Part shown: in pieces, positions 1 through 11,947 of the stretch
How the letters are laid out: the number at the start of each line of letters is the position of its first letter
How positions within the stretch are numbered: the first letter of the stretch is position 1
Assembly: GCF_035920365.1 (NCBI RefSeq)
Contig: NZ_CP109150.1
Location: 1,984,001-2,048,000, forward strand
DNA from: Micromonospora sp. NBC_01740
Lineage (GTDB): Bacteria > Actinomycetota > Actinomycetes > Mycobacteriales > Micromonosporaceae
Length of the DNA stretch: 64,000 nt
Reading direction: 5' to 3'
The notes under the pieces: model-generated
The model's database searches: none
The model's input: only the letters and a program-made list of their open reading frames with translations
Told to the model about the DNA's origin: nothing
Position numbers and translations under genes: made by a program

Positions 1-292
1 GGTCAACGCCGACCACGGCATCCCCGGCGGCTTCGAGACCAGGGGCTTCGAGTACCGGGTCGACCTGCCGTCCCGGGTGGACCCGGACAGCATCGACGCG
101 GTCATGGACCACGGCCTGCTCCGGGTGCGGCTGCCCCGGGCCGCCCGGCCCGCGCCGCGCACCATCACCGTCGGCCGCACCGGCCCCCGACCCGCCGGCC
201 CCGACGGGGGTACGCCGAGCGTCCTCGACCCGGCCGCGGACCGGGAGATGCACCACCCGGACATCGCCGTCGGCGAGACCGACCGGCCGTAA
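1..292 (+). CDS. Hsp20/alpha-crystallin family small heat-shock protein, C-terminal part
   Basis: The gene enters from the left edge with its reading frame starting at base 2, and ends at TAA 290-292. The visible 96 residues contain a strand typical of the end of an alpha-crystallin domain (FEYRVDLPSRVDPDSI) followed by DHGLLRVRLPR, which matches the usual G-x-L-x-v-x-l-P ending of Hsp20 domains. Hsp20 proteins are ATP-independent holdases that keep unfolding proteins soluble in the cytoplasm. After the domain there is a Pro/Gly-rich tail of about 55 residues, longer than in most bacterial Hsp20s. The N-terminus lies outside the window. The GT9 gene starts only 8 bases downstream, so the two may be co-transcribed. 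Confidence 0.7.
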   Translation, partial: VNADHGIPGGFETRGFEYRVDLPSRVDPDSIDAVMDHGLLRVRLPRAARPAPRTITVGRTGPRPAGPDGGTPSVLDPAADREMHHPDIAVGETDRP

Positions 293-300
293 CGAGCCGC

Positions 301-1422
301 GTGGGCACCCCGAACCTGCTCGGCCCGGCCAGCGGCCGCGTGCCCGACGTCGAGCGGATCGCCGTGCTGCGCGCCAACGCGCTCGGGGACTTCATCTTCG
401 TCCTGCCGGCGCTGGAGGCGCTGCGGGCCGCGTACCCGGAAGCGGAGATCGTGCTGCTCGGCGCGCCGTGGCACGCGAAGTTCTGGCGCGACCGGCCCGG
501 GCCGGTGGACCGCGTGCTGGTGGTGCCGCCCGCGCCGGGGATCCGGGGTCCCGATCCGGGCGAGCCGGAGTCGACGCTTGACGACTTCCTGGCCGCGGCC
601 CGTGGGGAACGCTTCGACCTGGCGTTGCAGCTGCACGGCGGCGGGGCCAACTCCAACCCGTTCGTCGCCGCCCTCGGGGCGCGGGTCACCGCCGGGCTGC
701 GCGCCGAGGACGCGCCGCCGCTGGACCGCTGGATCCGGTACGTCTACTACCAGCAGGAGGTGATCCGCTACCTGGAGGTGGCCGGCCTGGTCGGCGCGGG
801 CGCCACCACGATCGTCCCGGCGCTGGCCGTGACCGACGCCGACCGGGCCGAGGCGGCCGAGGTGCTCGGCCCGGCGGAGCGGCCGAGAGTGGCGCTGCAC
901 CCCGGCGCCACCGACACCCGCCGCCGGTGGCCCGCCGAACGCTTCGCCGAGGTGGCCCGCGAACTGGTCGGCGACGGGTACGAGGTGCTGATCACGGGCA
1001 CGCCCGCCGAGCAGGACGTGGTGGACCGGGTGGTCGCGGCGGCCGGGGTGCCGGTCCGGCCGCAGGTGGGCACACTCAGCCTCGGCGGCCTGGCCGGCTG
1101 CTACGCCGGCTGCGAGCTGGTGGTCTCCAACGACACCGGGCCACTGCACCTGGCCGCCGCCGTGGGCACCGCGACCGTCGGCATCTACTGGGTCGGCAAC
1201 CTGATCACGGTGGCGAACCTGCTGCGCGGCCGGCACCGGCCGATCAGCTCGTGGACGGTGCTCTGCCCGGTCTGCGGCGTGGACTGCACCCCGGGCATCT
1301 ACCCGCACCGCCCCGGCGACGGCGAGTGCCCGCACCGGGACTCCTTCGTCACCGACGTGCCGGTGGTCGAGGTCCTGGAGGCGGCCCGCGAGCTGCTCCG
1401 CCCGGAGCCCGGCGCCTCCTGA
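301..1422 (+). CDS. Glycosyltransferase family 9 (heptosyltransferase-like)
   Basis: The 373-residue protein has the GT-B layout of ADP-heptose:LPS heptosyltransferases. The N-terminal half has ANALGDFIFVLPAL (about 25-38). The C-terminal half has the family nucleotide-sugar site VSNDTGPLHLAAAVG (275-289). GT9 enzymes move a heptose from ADP-heptose onto an acceptor glycan at the inner face of the membrane. A Gram-positive has no LPS, so the acceptor is unknown. The convergent HldE gene makes the likely donor, which supports a heptose role. The C-terminus has a cysteine cluster (C322, C325, C329, C343) with nearby histidines, which could bind metal. The start is GTG at 301. Confidence 0.85.
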   Translation: MGTPNLLGPASGRVPDVERIAVLRANALGDFIFVLPALEALRAAYPEAEIVLLGAPWHAKFWRDRPGPVDRVLVVPPAPGIRGPDPGEPESTLDDFLAAARGERFDLALQLHGGGANSNPFVAALGARVTAGLRAEDAPPLDRWIRYVYYQQEVIRYLEVAGLVGAGATTIVPALAVTDADRAEAAEVLGPAERPRVALHPGATDTRRRWPAERFAEVARELVGDGYEVLITGTPAEQDVVDRVVAAAGVPVRPQVGTLSLGGLAGCYAGCELVVSNDTGPLHLAAAVGTATVGIYWVGNLITVANLLRGRHRPISSWTVLCPVCGVDCTPGIYPHRPGDGECPHRDSFVTDVPVVEVLEAARELLRPEPGAS

Positions 1423-1449
1423 ACGGCCCCGGGGCGGGCGCGCGTCGGC

Positions 1450-2328
1450 TCAGGCCGGCTGCGCCGTCTCCTCCTCGGCGAGCACGACCTCCCACGCCTC
1501 CACCTCCCGGTCGGTGACCGTGGTGGGCGACTCCAGGTGGTAGGCGCCGCTGGGCAGGACGCCGGCGCCGCCGAAGCGCGCCAGCACGGCGAGCTGGGCG
1601 GCGACGTCCTCGCCCTGGTGCTTCTCGTCCACCCGCCGCCAGAAGTCGAACCCGCCGGAGTCGACCAGCTTCGCCCGGTCGAAGAGCACGCAGCCGCCGA
1701 TCCAGGACACCCTGTACGCCCGCCAGCCACCCGACGGCAGGTCCAGTTGCCGCGTGACGTGCAGCAGGTTCGCCGCCGAATGGATCGACGCCCGCTCCCA
1801 CTCCGGCGTGCCGGGGCGGATCCGTTCCGGCGTGGGCGGGCCGGTCCACTCCTCGTAGTGCCGGTGCGTCTCCGGCCGGACGTCGTCGGCGTACGACAGC
1901 CCGTGCACCGCGTTGCCGACGAAGCCGCAGCCCAGCTCCTCGATGGCGGTGACCAGCCGGCGCAACGTGCCCGGCTCCAGCCAGACGTCGTCGTCGAGGC
2001 AGAGCACGTACCGGGCGGCGGAGGCGGCCAGCAGGTACGCCCGGTGCTCGGCCAGCCCGCGCCGGGGGAGCCGGCGGGTCAGCAGCACGGGGTGCCCCCG
2101 GTGGCGCAGCGCCCGGACCATGGTGGCCGCCGCCGGGTGCCGGTACGCGGCGTCGCCGTCGGACTGGTCGCTGACCACCACGCCGAAGCCGGGTACGCCC
2201 TCCTGGGCGGCCAGCCCGGAGAGGGTGACCGCCAGTTCGGCGGGGCGGTTGCGGGTCGGGATCAGCACGTCGAGCAGCCGATCCGCGCGGAACCCGCCGG
2301 CCGTGCCGAGGTCTAGCGGGCGGTTCAC
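1450..2328 (-). CDS. Family 2 glycosyltransferase
   Basis: The 292-residue GT-A fold protein begins LLDVLIPTRNRPAELAVTLSG, the usual nucleotide-binding strand and loop of GT2 enzymes. It carries the metal and sugar-nucleotide binding DDD motif in LCLDDDVWLEPG at about residue 110. GT2 enzymes transfer sugars from UDP-, GDP- or TDP-sugars to glycans or lipids in the cytoplasm. I chose the GTG start at 2328 because it overlaps the hldE stop codon in a GTGA quartet (2325-2328), a classic translational coupling. It therefore probably acts on the same glycan as the heptose made by HldE. Acceptor and donor are not predictable. Confidence 0.85.
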   Translation of the reverse strand: MNRPLDLGTAGGFRADRLLDVLIPTRNRPAELAVTLSGLAAQEGVPGFGVVVSDQSDGDAAYRHPAAATMVRALRHRGHPVLLTRRLPRRGLAEHRAYLLAASAARYVLCLDDDVWLEPGTLRRLVTAIEELGCGFVGNAVHGLSYADDVRPETHRHYEEWTGPPTPERIRPGTPEWERASIHSAANLLHVTRQLDLPSGGWRAYRVSWIGGCVLFDRAKLVDSGGFDFWRRVDEKHQGEDVAAQLAVLARFGGAGVLPSGAYHLESPTTVTDREVEAWEVVLAEEETAQPA

Positions 2329-4118
2329 GACGGCTCGGGCGTCAGGGAGGTGTCCTCCTGCGGCTCCTGGCCGTGCGCCCGGATCCGGTCGATGATCGCC
2401 GAGGTGGACCGGTCGGGGACGTACCCGAGGGTGCGGACCTGCCCGCCGAGGCTGCGTACCAGCGGCGCCTCGGGCACCATCTCCGGCGGGTAGTCGCCGC
2501 CCTTGACGTACACGTCGGGGCGGACCGCCTCGATCAGCTCCGCCGGGGAGTCCTCCTCGAAGACCACCACGTGGTCGACGCAGGCCAGCGCGGCGAGCAG
2601 GGCGATGCGGTCCTCCACCGGGTTGACCGGCCGGTCCGGGCCCTTCAGCCGGCGTACGCTGCCGTCGGAGTTGACCGCCACCACCAGCAGGTCGCCGAGC
2701 GCGCGGGCCTGCTCCAGGTAGCGCACGTGGCCCCGGTGCAGCACGTCGAAGCAGCCGTTGGTGAAGACGATCGCGCGGCCCGCCCGGCGGTGTTCCTCGA
2801 CGAGCGCGGCCAGCTCGTCGATGCCGACCAGCGCCCGGTGGCCGGCCCCGTCGACCGGTGCGTCCAGCGCGACGAGCAGGTCCTCCCGGCGGCACACGCA
2901 GGTGCCGGTGTCCGAGACGGTGATGGTCGCGGCCAGCTGGGCCAGCTGCGCGGCGGTGGGCAGCGGCGCGTCGGCGGCCAACGCCAGCGTCATCGCCGCC
3001 AGGTACGCGTCGCCCGCCCCGACCGCGTGGCTGGCCGGCACGGGGGTGCTGTGGCTGCGTCGGGGCTCGCCGTCCGCCCCGCCGACCACCGCGCCGTCGG
3101 TGTCCAGGGTCACCGCCACCACGTCGGCGCCGGTGTGCGCGCGCAGCTCGGCGAGGCGGGACTCGGCCAGCACGGCCCGGTCGACGCCCTCGCCGGCCGT
3201 GGCGTTGACGGTGACGCCGGTGCCGGTCACGGTGAGCCCGTTCCCGGTCATCGCCACCCGGCCCTCGCCGGCCGTCGGCTCGCCGGTCGGGTTCGTCGGG
3301 CCGGGGCGGTGGACGGCGTGGTGCGGCGCGACACCGCCGGGGGAGACGCCCACCGTCAGTTCGGAGGGGCCGTCGGCCGGGTCGCCGTCCGGGTGGTCCA
3401 GGTGCAGCCCGGCACCGGGTGCCGGACGGGCGCCGGCGGCCCGGGCGAGCAGCCGGGTCGCCTCGGCGAAGCTGGGGGTCACCACCGTCGGGGCCAGGCC
3501 GCGCCAGTCGGCAAGGTCGTGGGCGTCCAGCGCGACCGTCGCGTACCGCTCCCGGTGGGTCACCAGCCAGGCGCGCACGGGCGCGGGCAGCGCGCCCAGG
3601 CCGTAGTCGCAGACCACCAGGGTGGGCGCCTCGCCGCCAGCGGCGCGCAGCTCCTCGGTGGCGCAGTCCAGCGCGGTGAGCAGCCGGGCCACCCCGTCGG
3701 CGTCGAGCACGTCGTCGGGGTCGCCGGAGTCCTCCCGGAGCAGGATCTGGTTGCCCGCCAGCATCCGCCGCTTCACCGGCGTCGGGCGTGCGGGCTGGTT
3801 GACCGTACGGTCCCAGACGCCGGCCCGGTCCAGACAGTCGTGCAGTTCGTCGCCGGCGACGTCCGCGCCGACCGGCGCCACCAGCACCGCCCGACCCCCG
3901 AGCGCGGCGACGTTCACGGCGGTGTTCGCCGCCCCGCCGGCCGCGGAGATCCGCCGGCGCAGGGTGAGGACCGGGGCTGGCGCCTCCCGGCAGAGCCGGT
4001 CGGACTCGGCGAAGCGCCACTCGTCGAGCATGGCGTCTCCGACAACCAGGACGGGACGACCCAGCCAGCCCTCCACCACCGCGGCGAGCCGGCGCTGTTC
4101 CGCTGCTCCTCCTGCCAT
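2325..4118 (-). CDS. hldE: Bifunctional heptose 7-phosphate kinase / heptose 1-phosphate adenylyltransferase
   Basis: The 597-residue fusion joins two domains. Residues about 20-425 form a PfkB/ribokinase domain: VVGDAMLDEW at 25, GGAANTAVNVAALG at 61, and the catalytic anion hole VGAGDA at 366. Residues 433-575 form a nucleotidyltransferase domain with FTNGCFDVLHRGH (452-464; HxGH at 461) and NSDGSVRRLKGPDRP. HldE phosphorylates heptose 7-phosphate at C1 and then adenylylates it toward ADP-heptose. The usual length is near 475 residues. The excess is mostly a Gly/Pro/Thr-rich insert at about 230-315 inside the kinase domain, just before the ATP-binding half. ATG 4118 is preceded by a purine-rich stretch. 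It is coupled to the GT2 gene. Confidence 0.9.
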   Translation of the reverse strand: MAGGAAEQRRLAAVVEGWLGRPVLVVGDAMLDEWRFAESDRLCREAPAPVLTLRRRISAAGGAANTAVNVAALGGRAVLVAPVGADVAGDELHDCLDRAGVWDRTVNQPARPTPVKRRMLAGNQILLREDSGDPDDVLDADGVARLLTALDCATEELRAAGGEAPTLVVCDYGLGALPAPVRAWLVTHRERYATVALDAHDLADWRGLAPTVVTPSFAEATRLLARAAGARPAPGAGLHLDHPDGDPADGPSELTVGVSPGGVAPHHAVHRPGPTNPTGEPTAGEGRVAMTGNGLTVTGTGVTVNATAGEGVDRAVLAESRLAELRAHTGADVVAVTLDTDGAVVGGADGEPRRSHSTPVPASHAVGAGDAYLAAMTLALAADAPLPTAAQLAQLAATITVSDTGTCVCRREDLLVALDAPVDGAGHRALVGIDELAALVEEHRRAGRAIVFTNGCFDVLHRGHVRYLEQARALGDLLVVAVNSDGSVRRLKGPDRPVNPVEDRIALLAALACVDHVVVFEEDSPAELIEAVRPDVYVKGGDYPPEMVPEAPLVRSLGGQVRTLGYVPDRSTSAIIDRIRAHGQEPQEDTSLTPEPS

Positions 4119-4232
4119 GCCGTCCCGGGTCCCCCGGGGCATCCGGGCCAAACCTGCCGCCGCCGGTAGGGGTTTCGGGCACCGGGCCCCGGGAAGGGAC
4201 GGACGGTACCCCCGGAGAGGAGAGAGACCGAG

Positions 4233-4793
4233 ATGGCAGCGACGACACTTCAGGGCAAGCGGATCGCGTTCCTGGCCGCCGACGGCGTCGAGGAGGTCGA
4301 GTACGTCCAGCCCCGCGAGGCGGTGGAGCAGGCCGGCGCCACGGTGGAGCTGGTCTCGCTCAAGCCCGGCACCATCCAGTCCTTCAACCACCTGGACCAG
4401 TCGAAGACGTACGACGTGGACGTGACCGCGGCCGACGCGGACGCCGGCGGCTACGACGCGCTGGTGCTGCCCGGCGGGGTGGCGAACCCGGACTTCCTGC
4501 GGGCCGACGCGGACGCGGTGCGCTTCGTCAGGGCGTTCTTCGACGCCGGCAAGCCGGTCGGGGTGATCTGCCACGGGCCGTGGACACTCATCGAGGCGGA
4601 CGTGGTGCGGGGCCGCCGGCTCACCTCCTGGCCCAGCCTGCGCACCGACCTGGCCAACGCCGGCGCGGACTGGGTCGACGAGCAGGTCGTCACGGACGGC
4701 GGCCTGGTCAGCAGCCGCAAGCCGGACGATCTGCCGGCCTTCTGCGCCAAGATCGTCGAAGAGTTCGCCGAGGGCCCGCACTCGTCCCGCTGA
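4233..4793 (+). CDS. DJ-1/PfpI family protein (glyoxalase/peptidase-like)
   Basis: The 186-residue protein matches the single-domain PfpI/YhbO class. It has the N-terminal strand RIAFLAADGVEEVEY and the nucleophile elbow GVICHGPWTL with Cys at about 111 followed by His. ALVLPGGVANPDFLR is the second conserved stretch. Members act as cytoplasmic stress proteins, reported as peptidases or glyoxalase/deglycases; sequence alone does not separate these. ATG 4233 follows a GA[11 protein letters not shown]hine-Dalgarno. It stands alone between the divergent hldE and the next transporter. Confidence 0.9.
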   Translation: MAATTLQGKRIAFLAADGVEEVEYVQPREAVEQAGATVELVSLKPGTIQSFNHLDQSKTYDVDVTAADADAGGYDALVLPGGVANPDFLRADADAVRFVRAFFDAGKPVGVICHGPWTLIEADVVRGRRLTSWPSLRTDLANAGADWVDEQVVTDGGLVSSRKPDDLPAFCAKIVEEFAEGPHSSR

Positions 4794-4883
4794 CCGATCG
4801 TTGGTCGTGAGGTCGGTGGCCGGAGCGCCACCGGCCCCACGATCGACAAGGTGCCCTACGCTCCGCACGCATGTTTCGGGTGA

Positions 4884-6569
<1,686 letters not shown>

Positions 6570-6611
6570 CCGGCCCGACCGCGGCTCCGGCTCCCGACCT
6601 CGGCCTCGGCT

Positions 6612-6644
6612 CCGGTCCCGACCTAGGGTCCGAGTCGGGACCGG
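6612..6644. terminator. Convergent intergenic hairpin
   Basis: An 11-base-pair perfect stem (6612-6622 with 6634-6644) and an 11-base loop sit between the convergent MFS and NUDIX genes. There is no T-run, as is common for terminators of high-G+C actinobacteria. It could serve both genes. Confidence 0.6.
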
Positions 6645-6664
6645 TCGGGGCCGGGTCGGGCGGC

Positions 6665-7156
6665 CTACTTGAGGATCAGCCGGTTGGTCTGCTCGAAGAC
6701 GTCCAGGTCGGCGACGGTCTCGGCGACGCTCGCGGAGAGCGGGGCCGGCAGTTGCGCCCGGTGGAAGAAGCCCGCGTCGGTCGTCTCGTCGGTGATCCGG
6801 GTCAGCGCGCCGTCCCACTCGTCGACGCGGAACGCGGTCGTGAAGATCTGGTACGTGTGGCCGTACATGTTGGTGTGGGTGCGGTCCGGGCCCGTGTAGA
6901 GGGCGAAGGCGCTGACCCGCAGCGCGCGCAGCCCGGTCTCCTCGCGTACCTCCCGGACGGCGCAGTCGGCGATGGACTCGCCCAGCTCCATCGCCCCGGC
7001 GGGCAGGGCCCACTGCCCGTTGTCTGAGCGCTGGATCAGCAGGAGGCGCCCCGCCTTGTCGCGGACCACGGCGCGGGCGCCGACGAACATCAGCGTCCGG
7101 TCACCGGCGAGCGCGCGTAGCTGTCCCACGTACGAATCGGCCCAGGAGATGCTCAC
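6665..7156 (-). CDS. NUDIX hydrolase
   Basis: The 163-residue protein carries a complete Nudix box, GX5EX7REUXEEXGU, at residues 54-76 (GAMELGESIADCAVREV then REETGL). This site binds Mg2+ and cleaves nucleoside diphosphates linked to another group, for example dNTPs, ADP-sugars or mRNA caps. IQRSDNGQWALPAG before the box is the usual substrate-binding strand. The start is GTG 7156, and the stop TAG is 6665-6667. The substrate cannot be told from sequence. Confidence 0.88.
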   Translation of the reverse strand: MSISWADSYVGQLRALAGDRTLMFVGARAVVRDKAGRLLLIQRSDNGQWALPAGAMELGESIADCAVREVREETGLRALRVSAFALYTGPDRTHTNMYGHTYQIFTTAFRVDEWDGALTRITDETTDAGFFHRAQLPAPLSASVAETVADLDVFEQTNRLILK

Positions 7157-7239
7157 CCGGACAATTTACGGTGCCGTTACGGTCTCGACCGGCATTCCAG
7201 GGTTCCCAACCTGTGACCGCCGACACTACTTTGTTACCC

Positions 7240-8889
<1,650 letters not shown>

Positions 8890-8948
8890 CGTTCTCAGGC
8901 GCACCGTCGCCTGTTGGGGTAGGGAACACTCCTGAATTCCCTCCCCAG

Positions 8949-8985
8949 GGGCGGCCCCGGCGTTCGCACCGCGCCGGGGCCGCCC
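8949..8985. terminator. Convergent intergenic hairpin
   Basis: A perfect 14-base-pair G+C stem (8949-8962 with 8972-8985) with a 9-base loop lies in the 200-base gap between the convergent acyl-CoA ligase and quinone reductase genes. It is a likely bidirectional terminator. I see no gene in the rest of this gap. Confidence 0.65.
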
Positions 8986-9089
8986 GCTCCATGCGGGGTA
9001 CCCGCACCGTCATTGTTGCGAAACTTGTTCGCCTCTGTGCCCACTACGGGGAAATCCGCCCAGCTCAGAGGGCTTTCGGCCTCCGGCCG

Positions 9090-10106
9090 TCACTCGTCCC
9101 CGCTCGTGGTGATCAGCACCTTCCCGACCACCGAGTTCTCCACCGCCTCGTGGGCCGCGACGGCCGCCGAGAGCGGGTGACGGTGCAGCGGCAGGCCCGC
9201 GTCCTCGCCCACCCGGATCCCGCCCTGCGCCGCCGCGGCGGCCACGTCCACCACCGCCTGGGCCTTGGCCGCCTTCGGCTCGGTGTAGACGAGGACGAAC
9301 TGGAACCGCGCGTTCGGCGCCATCAACGGCCGGATCGGCAGGGTCACCTCGTCCCCGCCGTCGTCGGCGTAGACGCAGACCGCCCCGCCACGCCGGAGCA
9401 GTTGGACGTCGGCGGCGGCGTTGCGCGCCGCGGAGACCTCGATGATCGTGTGCACCCCGTCGGGCGCGATCTTGCGGACCTCCTCGACCACGTCCTGCTC
9501 TCGGTAGTCGACCACGAAAGACGCGCCGGCCGCCGCCGCCAACTGCGCCTTCTCCGGGCTGCTGACGGTGGCGACCACGCAGGCGTCCGCCCAGCGGGCG
9601 AGCTGGATGGCCGCGTTGCCCACCGCGCCCGCCCCGCCCTGCACGAGCACCGTGTGGTCGCTGAGCGCGCCCGCGCGCAGCCGGTCCGGCGTGTACTCGC
9701 CGGCGGTAAGGCAGCGGTGCGCGGTGAGGAAGGGGATGCCCAGACTGGCCCCCAGTTCGAAGGAGGCGTCGCCGAGGGGCACCGCCTGCCGTACCGGCAC
9801 CACCGTGTACTCGGCGGCGGTGCCCCAGGGCCGCTGCCACGCGGCCTCCCACAGCCAGACCCGCTCGCCGATCAGGTCCCGGTCGACGCCCTCGCCCACC
9901 GCCTCGATCACCCCCGCGCCGTCCTGCCCGGGCGTCTGCCAGTCGCCCGGCATCGGCCCCTGCGAGCGGGCCTTCCAGTCCGTCGGGTTCACCCCGGAGA
10001 ATGCCACCCGCACCAGGACCTCGCCGGGGCCGGGCTCCGGCACCGGCCGGTCGACCAGTTGCAGCACCGAGGCGTCGCCGGTGCGCTCGTACACGATCGC
10101 CTTCAT
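9090..10106 (-). CDS. NADPH:quinone reductase-like zinc-independent MDR dehydrogenase
   Basis: The 338-residue medium-chain dehydrogenase/reductase has the N-terminal GroES-like strand MKAIVYERTGDASVLQL and FSGVNPTDWKARSQG. Its Rossmann site reads VQGGAGAVGNAAIQLARW (about 150-167). The cysteine and histidine ligands of catalytic zinc are absent, which places it with quinone oxidoreductases or enoyl reductases that use NADPH. It is cytoplasmic and probably reduces quinones or enones. The start ATG 10106 follows a GAGGAGACGGGG site on this strand. The next gene upstream on the same strand is 89 bases away. Confidence 0.88.
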   Translation of the reverse strand: MKAIVYERTGDASVLQLVDRPVPEPGPGEVLVRVAFSGVNPTDWKARSQGPMPGDWQTPGQDGAGVIEAVGEGVDRDLIGERVWLWEAAWQRPWGTAAEYTVVPVRQAVPLGDASFELGASLGIPFLTAHRCLTAGEYTPDRLRAGALSDHTVLVQGGAGAVGNAAIQLARWADACVVATVSSPEKAQLAAAAGASFVVDYREQDVVEEVRKIAPDGVHTIIEVSAARNAAADVQLLRRGGAVCVYADDGGDEVTLPIRPLMAPNARFQFVLVYTEPKAAKAQAVVDVAAAAAQGGIRVGEDAGLPLHRHPLSAAVAAHEAVENSVVGKVLITTSGDE

Positions 10107-10195
10107 CCCCGTCTCCTCACCCGGCGGCCCCGGCCGGGGCGCCGTGGCTGCGGTACCCGGCGGATCCGCGCTCATGCCCGCGCCGGGCACGGTGC

Positions 10196-10867
10196 CTACC
10201 CGAGGCGGTCCACGGCCTGCGGGGTCAGCTCCCCGACCGTGCCCAGGACCAGCGTCGCGAGGCGCTCGGCGTCCGGGTCCAGCGGGTACGCCCCGTGCGG
10301 CACCGCCACCACAGTCATCCGGGCGGCGGCGGCCGAGCGGACGCCGTTGGACGAGTCCTCCACGGCCACGCAGCGGGCCGGGTCGACCCCCAGCCGCTCG
10401 GCGACCGCCAGGTAGACGTCGGGCGCCGGCTTGCCCCGCTCGGTCTCCTCGGTCGACAGCGTGGCGCCGAACGCCCCGGTCAGGTCCGTCGCGGCCAGCG
10501 CCGCCGCGATCAGCCGGGTAGGCGACGAGCTGGCCAGCCCCAGCGGCCACCGTTCGGCCAGCCGGCGCACGACCTGGTCGGCCCCGTCGATCAGCGGTAC
10601 GCGCTCCGCGTACCGCCGGGTCATCTCCTCGATCACCTCGGCGGCGACCTGCTCGGGGCTGCGGTCGACGCCCAGCTCACCGCTCAGGTAGCGGGCCCAC
10701 TCGCCGGTGCTCATGCCCATCAGCCGGCGCTGCGTGTCGGGCTGCCAGGTGCCGCCGTGCGCCGCGACGTACGCCCGCCGGACCTCCTCCCACACCGGCT
10801 CGGAGTCCACGATCACGCCGTCCAGGTCGAAGACCACCGCATCCGCCACGAACCCATCCTGCCCCAT
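10196..10867 (-). CDS. HAD-superfamily hydrolase (phosphoglucomutase/phosphatase type)
   Basis: The 223-residue protein has HAD motif I FDLDGVIVDSEP with the nucleophile D14 and acid/base D16. Motif II is LASSSPTRLI. Motifs III and IV are GKPAPDVYLAVAERLG and CVAVEDSSNGVRSA. A helical cap lies between motifs I and II (subclass I). It resembles beta-phosphoglucomutase and sugar phosphatases. The substrate is not determinable. The ATG at 10867 gives an extra six residues before the first strand; a GTG at residue 7 is also possible. Confidence 0.88.
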   Translation of the reverse strand: MGQDGFVADAVVFDLDGVIVDSEPVWEEVRRAYVAAHGGTWQPDTQRRLMGMSTGEWARYLSGELGVDRSPEQVAAEVIEEMTRRYAERVPLIDGADQVVRRLAERWPLGLASSSPTRLIAAALAATDLTGAFGATLSTEETERGKPAPDVYLAVAERLGVDPARCVAVEDSSNGVRSAAAARMTVVAVPHGAYPLDPDAERLATLVLGTVGELTPQAVDRLG

Positions 10868-10895
10868 CGGCGGCGTCCGGGCCGGCGGGCGGGGG

Positions 10896-11786
10896 TCAGC
10901 TCCGCAGCGCGGGCAGGCCGATCGGGTTGCCCTCCGGGATGACGGTGTGGGCGGCGCGGGCGATCGGCTCGAGCAGCTCCCGCAGCCGCTCGGCGCGCTC
11001 CGGGCCCAGGGTCCGCCACGGGCGGGCGGCGGCGGCGTCGGTGGCGTCCTCGATCGCCTGGAACCGGGCGAGACCCTGCTCGGTCGGCTTCCCGTCCGGG
11101 GTGAGCCAGCCCCGCTCGGCCAGCCGGGCGCGGGCGGCGGCCCACTGCTCCTCGGACCAGCCGCGCCCGAGCAGGTTCAGCGGCGAGATGTCGACCGCGA
11201 CCCGCCAGGCCAGCGTCTCCACCGGGTCGAGGTCGGCCGCGACCAGGGCGGCGATGTGCCCGTCGCCGCGCTGCTCGCGCAGGGTGGTGGCGGCCTGCCA
11301 GAGCCGGGCCAGCGGGTACTCGCCGCGCGGCAGGGCGGCGTTGGCGGCGCCCAGCACCCGGCCGGCGGGCTCCGCCTCGGCGGCGGCGGCCTCCAGCAGC
11401 TCGGCCGCCTCGACGAGGTGCGACTCCGGCAGCTCGTAGGTCAGCTCGGCCAGCGCCTGCACCGCGCCCGTGAGCCGCGCCCGCAGCGCCTCCTCCGGGG
11501 TGGCCAGCCGCCAGACGGCCGGCAGCGCCCGCGCCACCGTGTGCGGGGCGAAGTTGAAGAACGCCGCCGTCACCGGGGCGGGCTCGGCGGCCCCCAGCGG
11601 CGCGGCCCGGCCGGCGAAGTAGCCGCGCCAGAAGCCCCGCAGCCCGACCGCCTCGAAGGCGGCCCGGGCGCGGGGGTGGAAGTAGGTGATCGCGTGGACC
11701 GGCTCGTAGTGGGTCCACAACACCCGGGCGGTCCGCCCCGCGTCGTCCAGCGCCGTCACGTGCACCTCCGCGTCCGGTCCGGTCAT
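10896..11786 (-). CDS. SCO6745/SalK-like actinobacterial protein
   Basis: The 296-residue soluble protein opens with RTARVLWTHYEPVHAITYFHPRAR and GLRGFWRGYFAGRAAPLG, a pattern I associate with the SCO6745 (SalK) family of Actinobacteria. The family is predicted to be all-helical with a winged-helix-like C-terminal part. Residues about 205-240 (EEQWAAARARLAERGWLTPDG...TEQG) look like a MarR-type wing segment. No enzymatic motif is visible. It lies 28 bases upstream of the HAD gene on the same strand and is probably co-transcribed. The function is unknown. Confidence 0.65.
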   Translation of the reverse strand: MTGPDAEVHVTALDDAGRTARVLWTHYEPVHAITYFHPRARAAFEAVGLRGFWRGYFAGRAAPLGAAEPAPVTAAFFNFAPHTVARALPAVWRLATPEEALRARLTGAVQALAELTYELPESHLVEAAELLEAAAAEAEPAGRVLGAANAALPRGEYPLARLWQAATTLREQRGDGHIAALVAADLDPVETLAWRVAVDISPLNLLGRGWSEEQWAAARARLAERGWLTPDGKPTEQGLARFQAIEDATDAAAARPWRTLGPERAERLRELLEPIARAAHTVIPEGNPIGLPALRS

Positions 11787-11897
11787 CACCCCGGACGGTC
11801 GGACCGCCCGGGGTGACGCTGAACCTACTGCCGGTGGCTGAGGGGCCGGAAGCCCTCTGTGGGCTACTGCATCAACGACGGGCGACATCCCGGGCGA

Positions 11898-11929
11898 ACC
11901 GGGCCGCTATCGCGGGGCAACGGCCCGGT
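11898..11929. terminator. Hairpin downstream of the FKBP gene
   Basis: A 9-base-pair stem (11898-11906 with 11921-11929) lies about 20 bases past the FKBP stop on the minus strand and also upstream of the SCO6745-like gene. It probably ends the FKBP transcript. Confidence 0.45.
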
Positions 11930-11947
11930 CACGGGCCGCCCGGCGGG

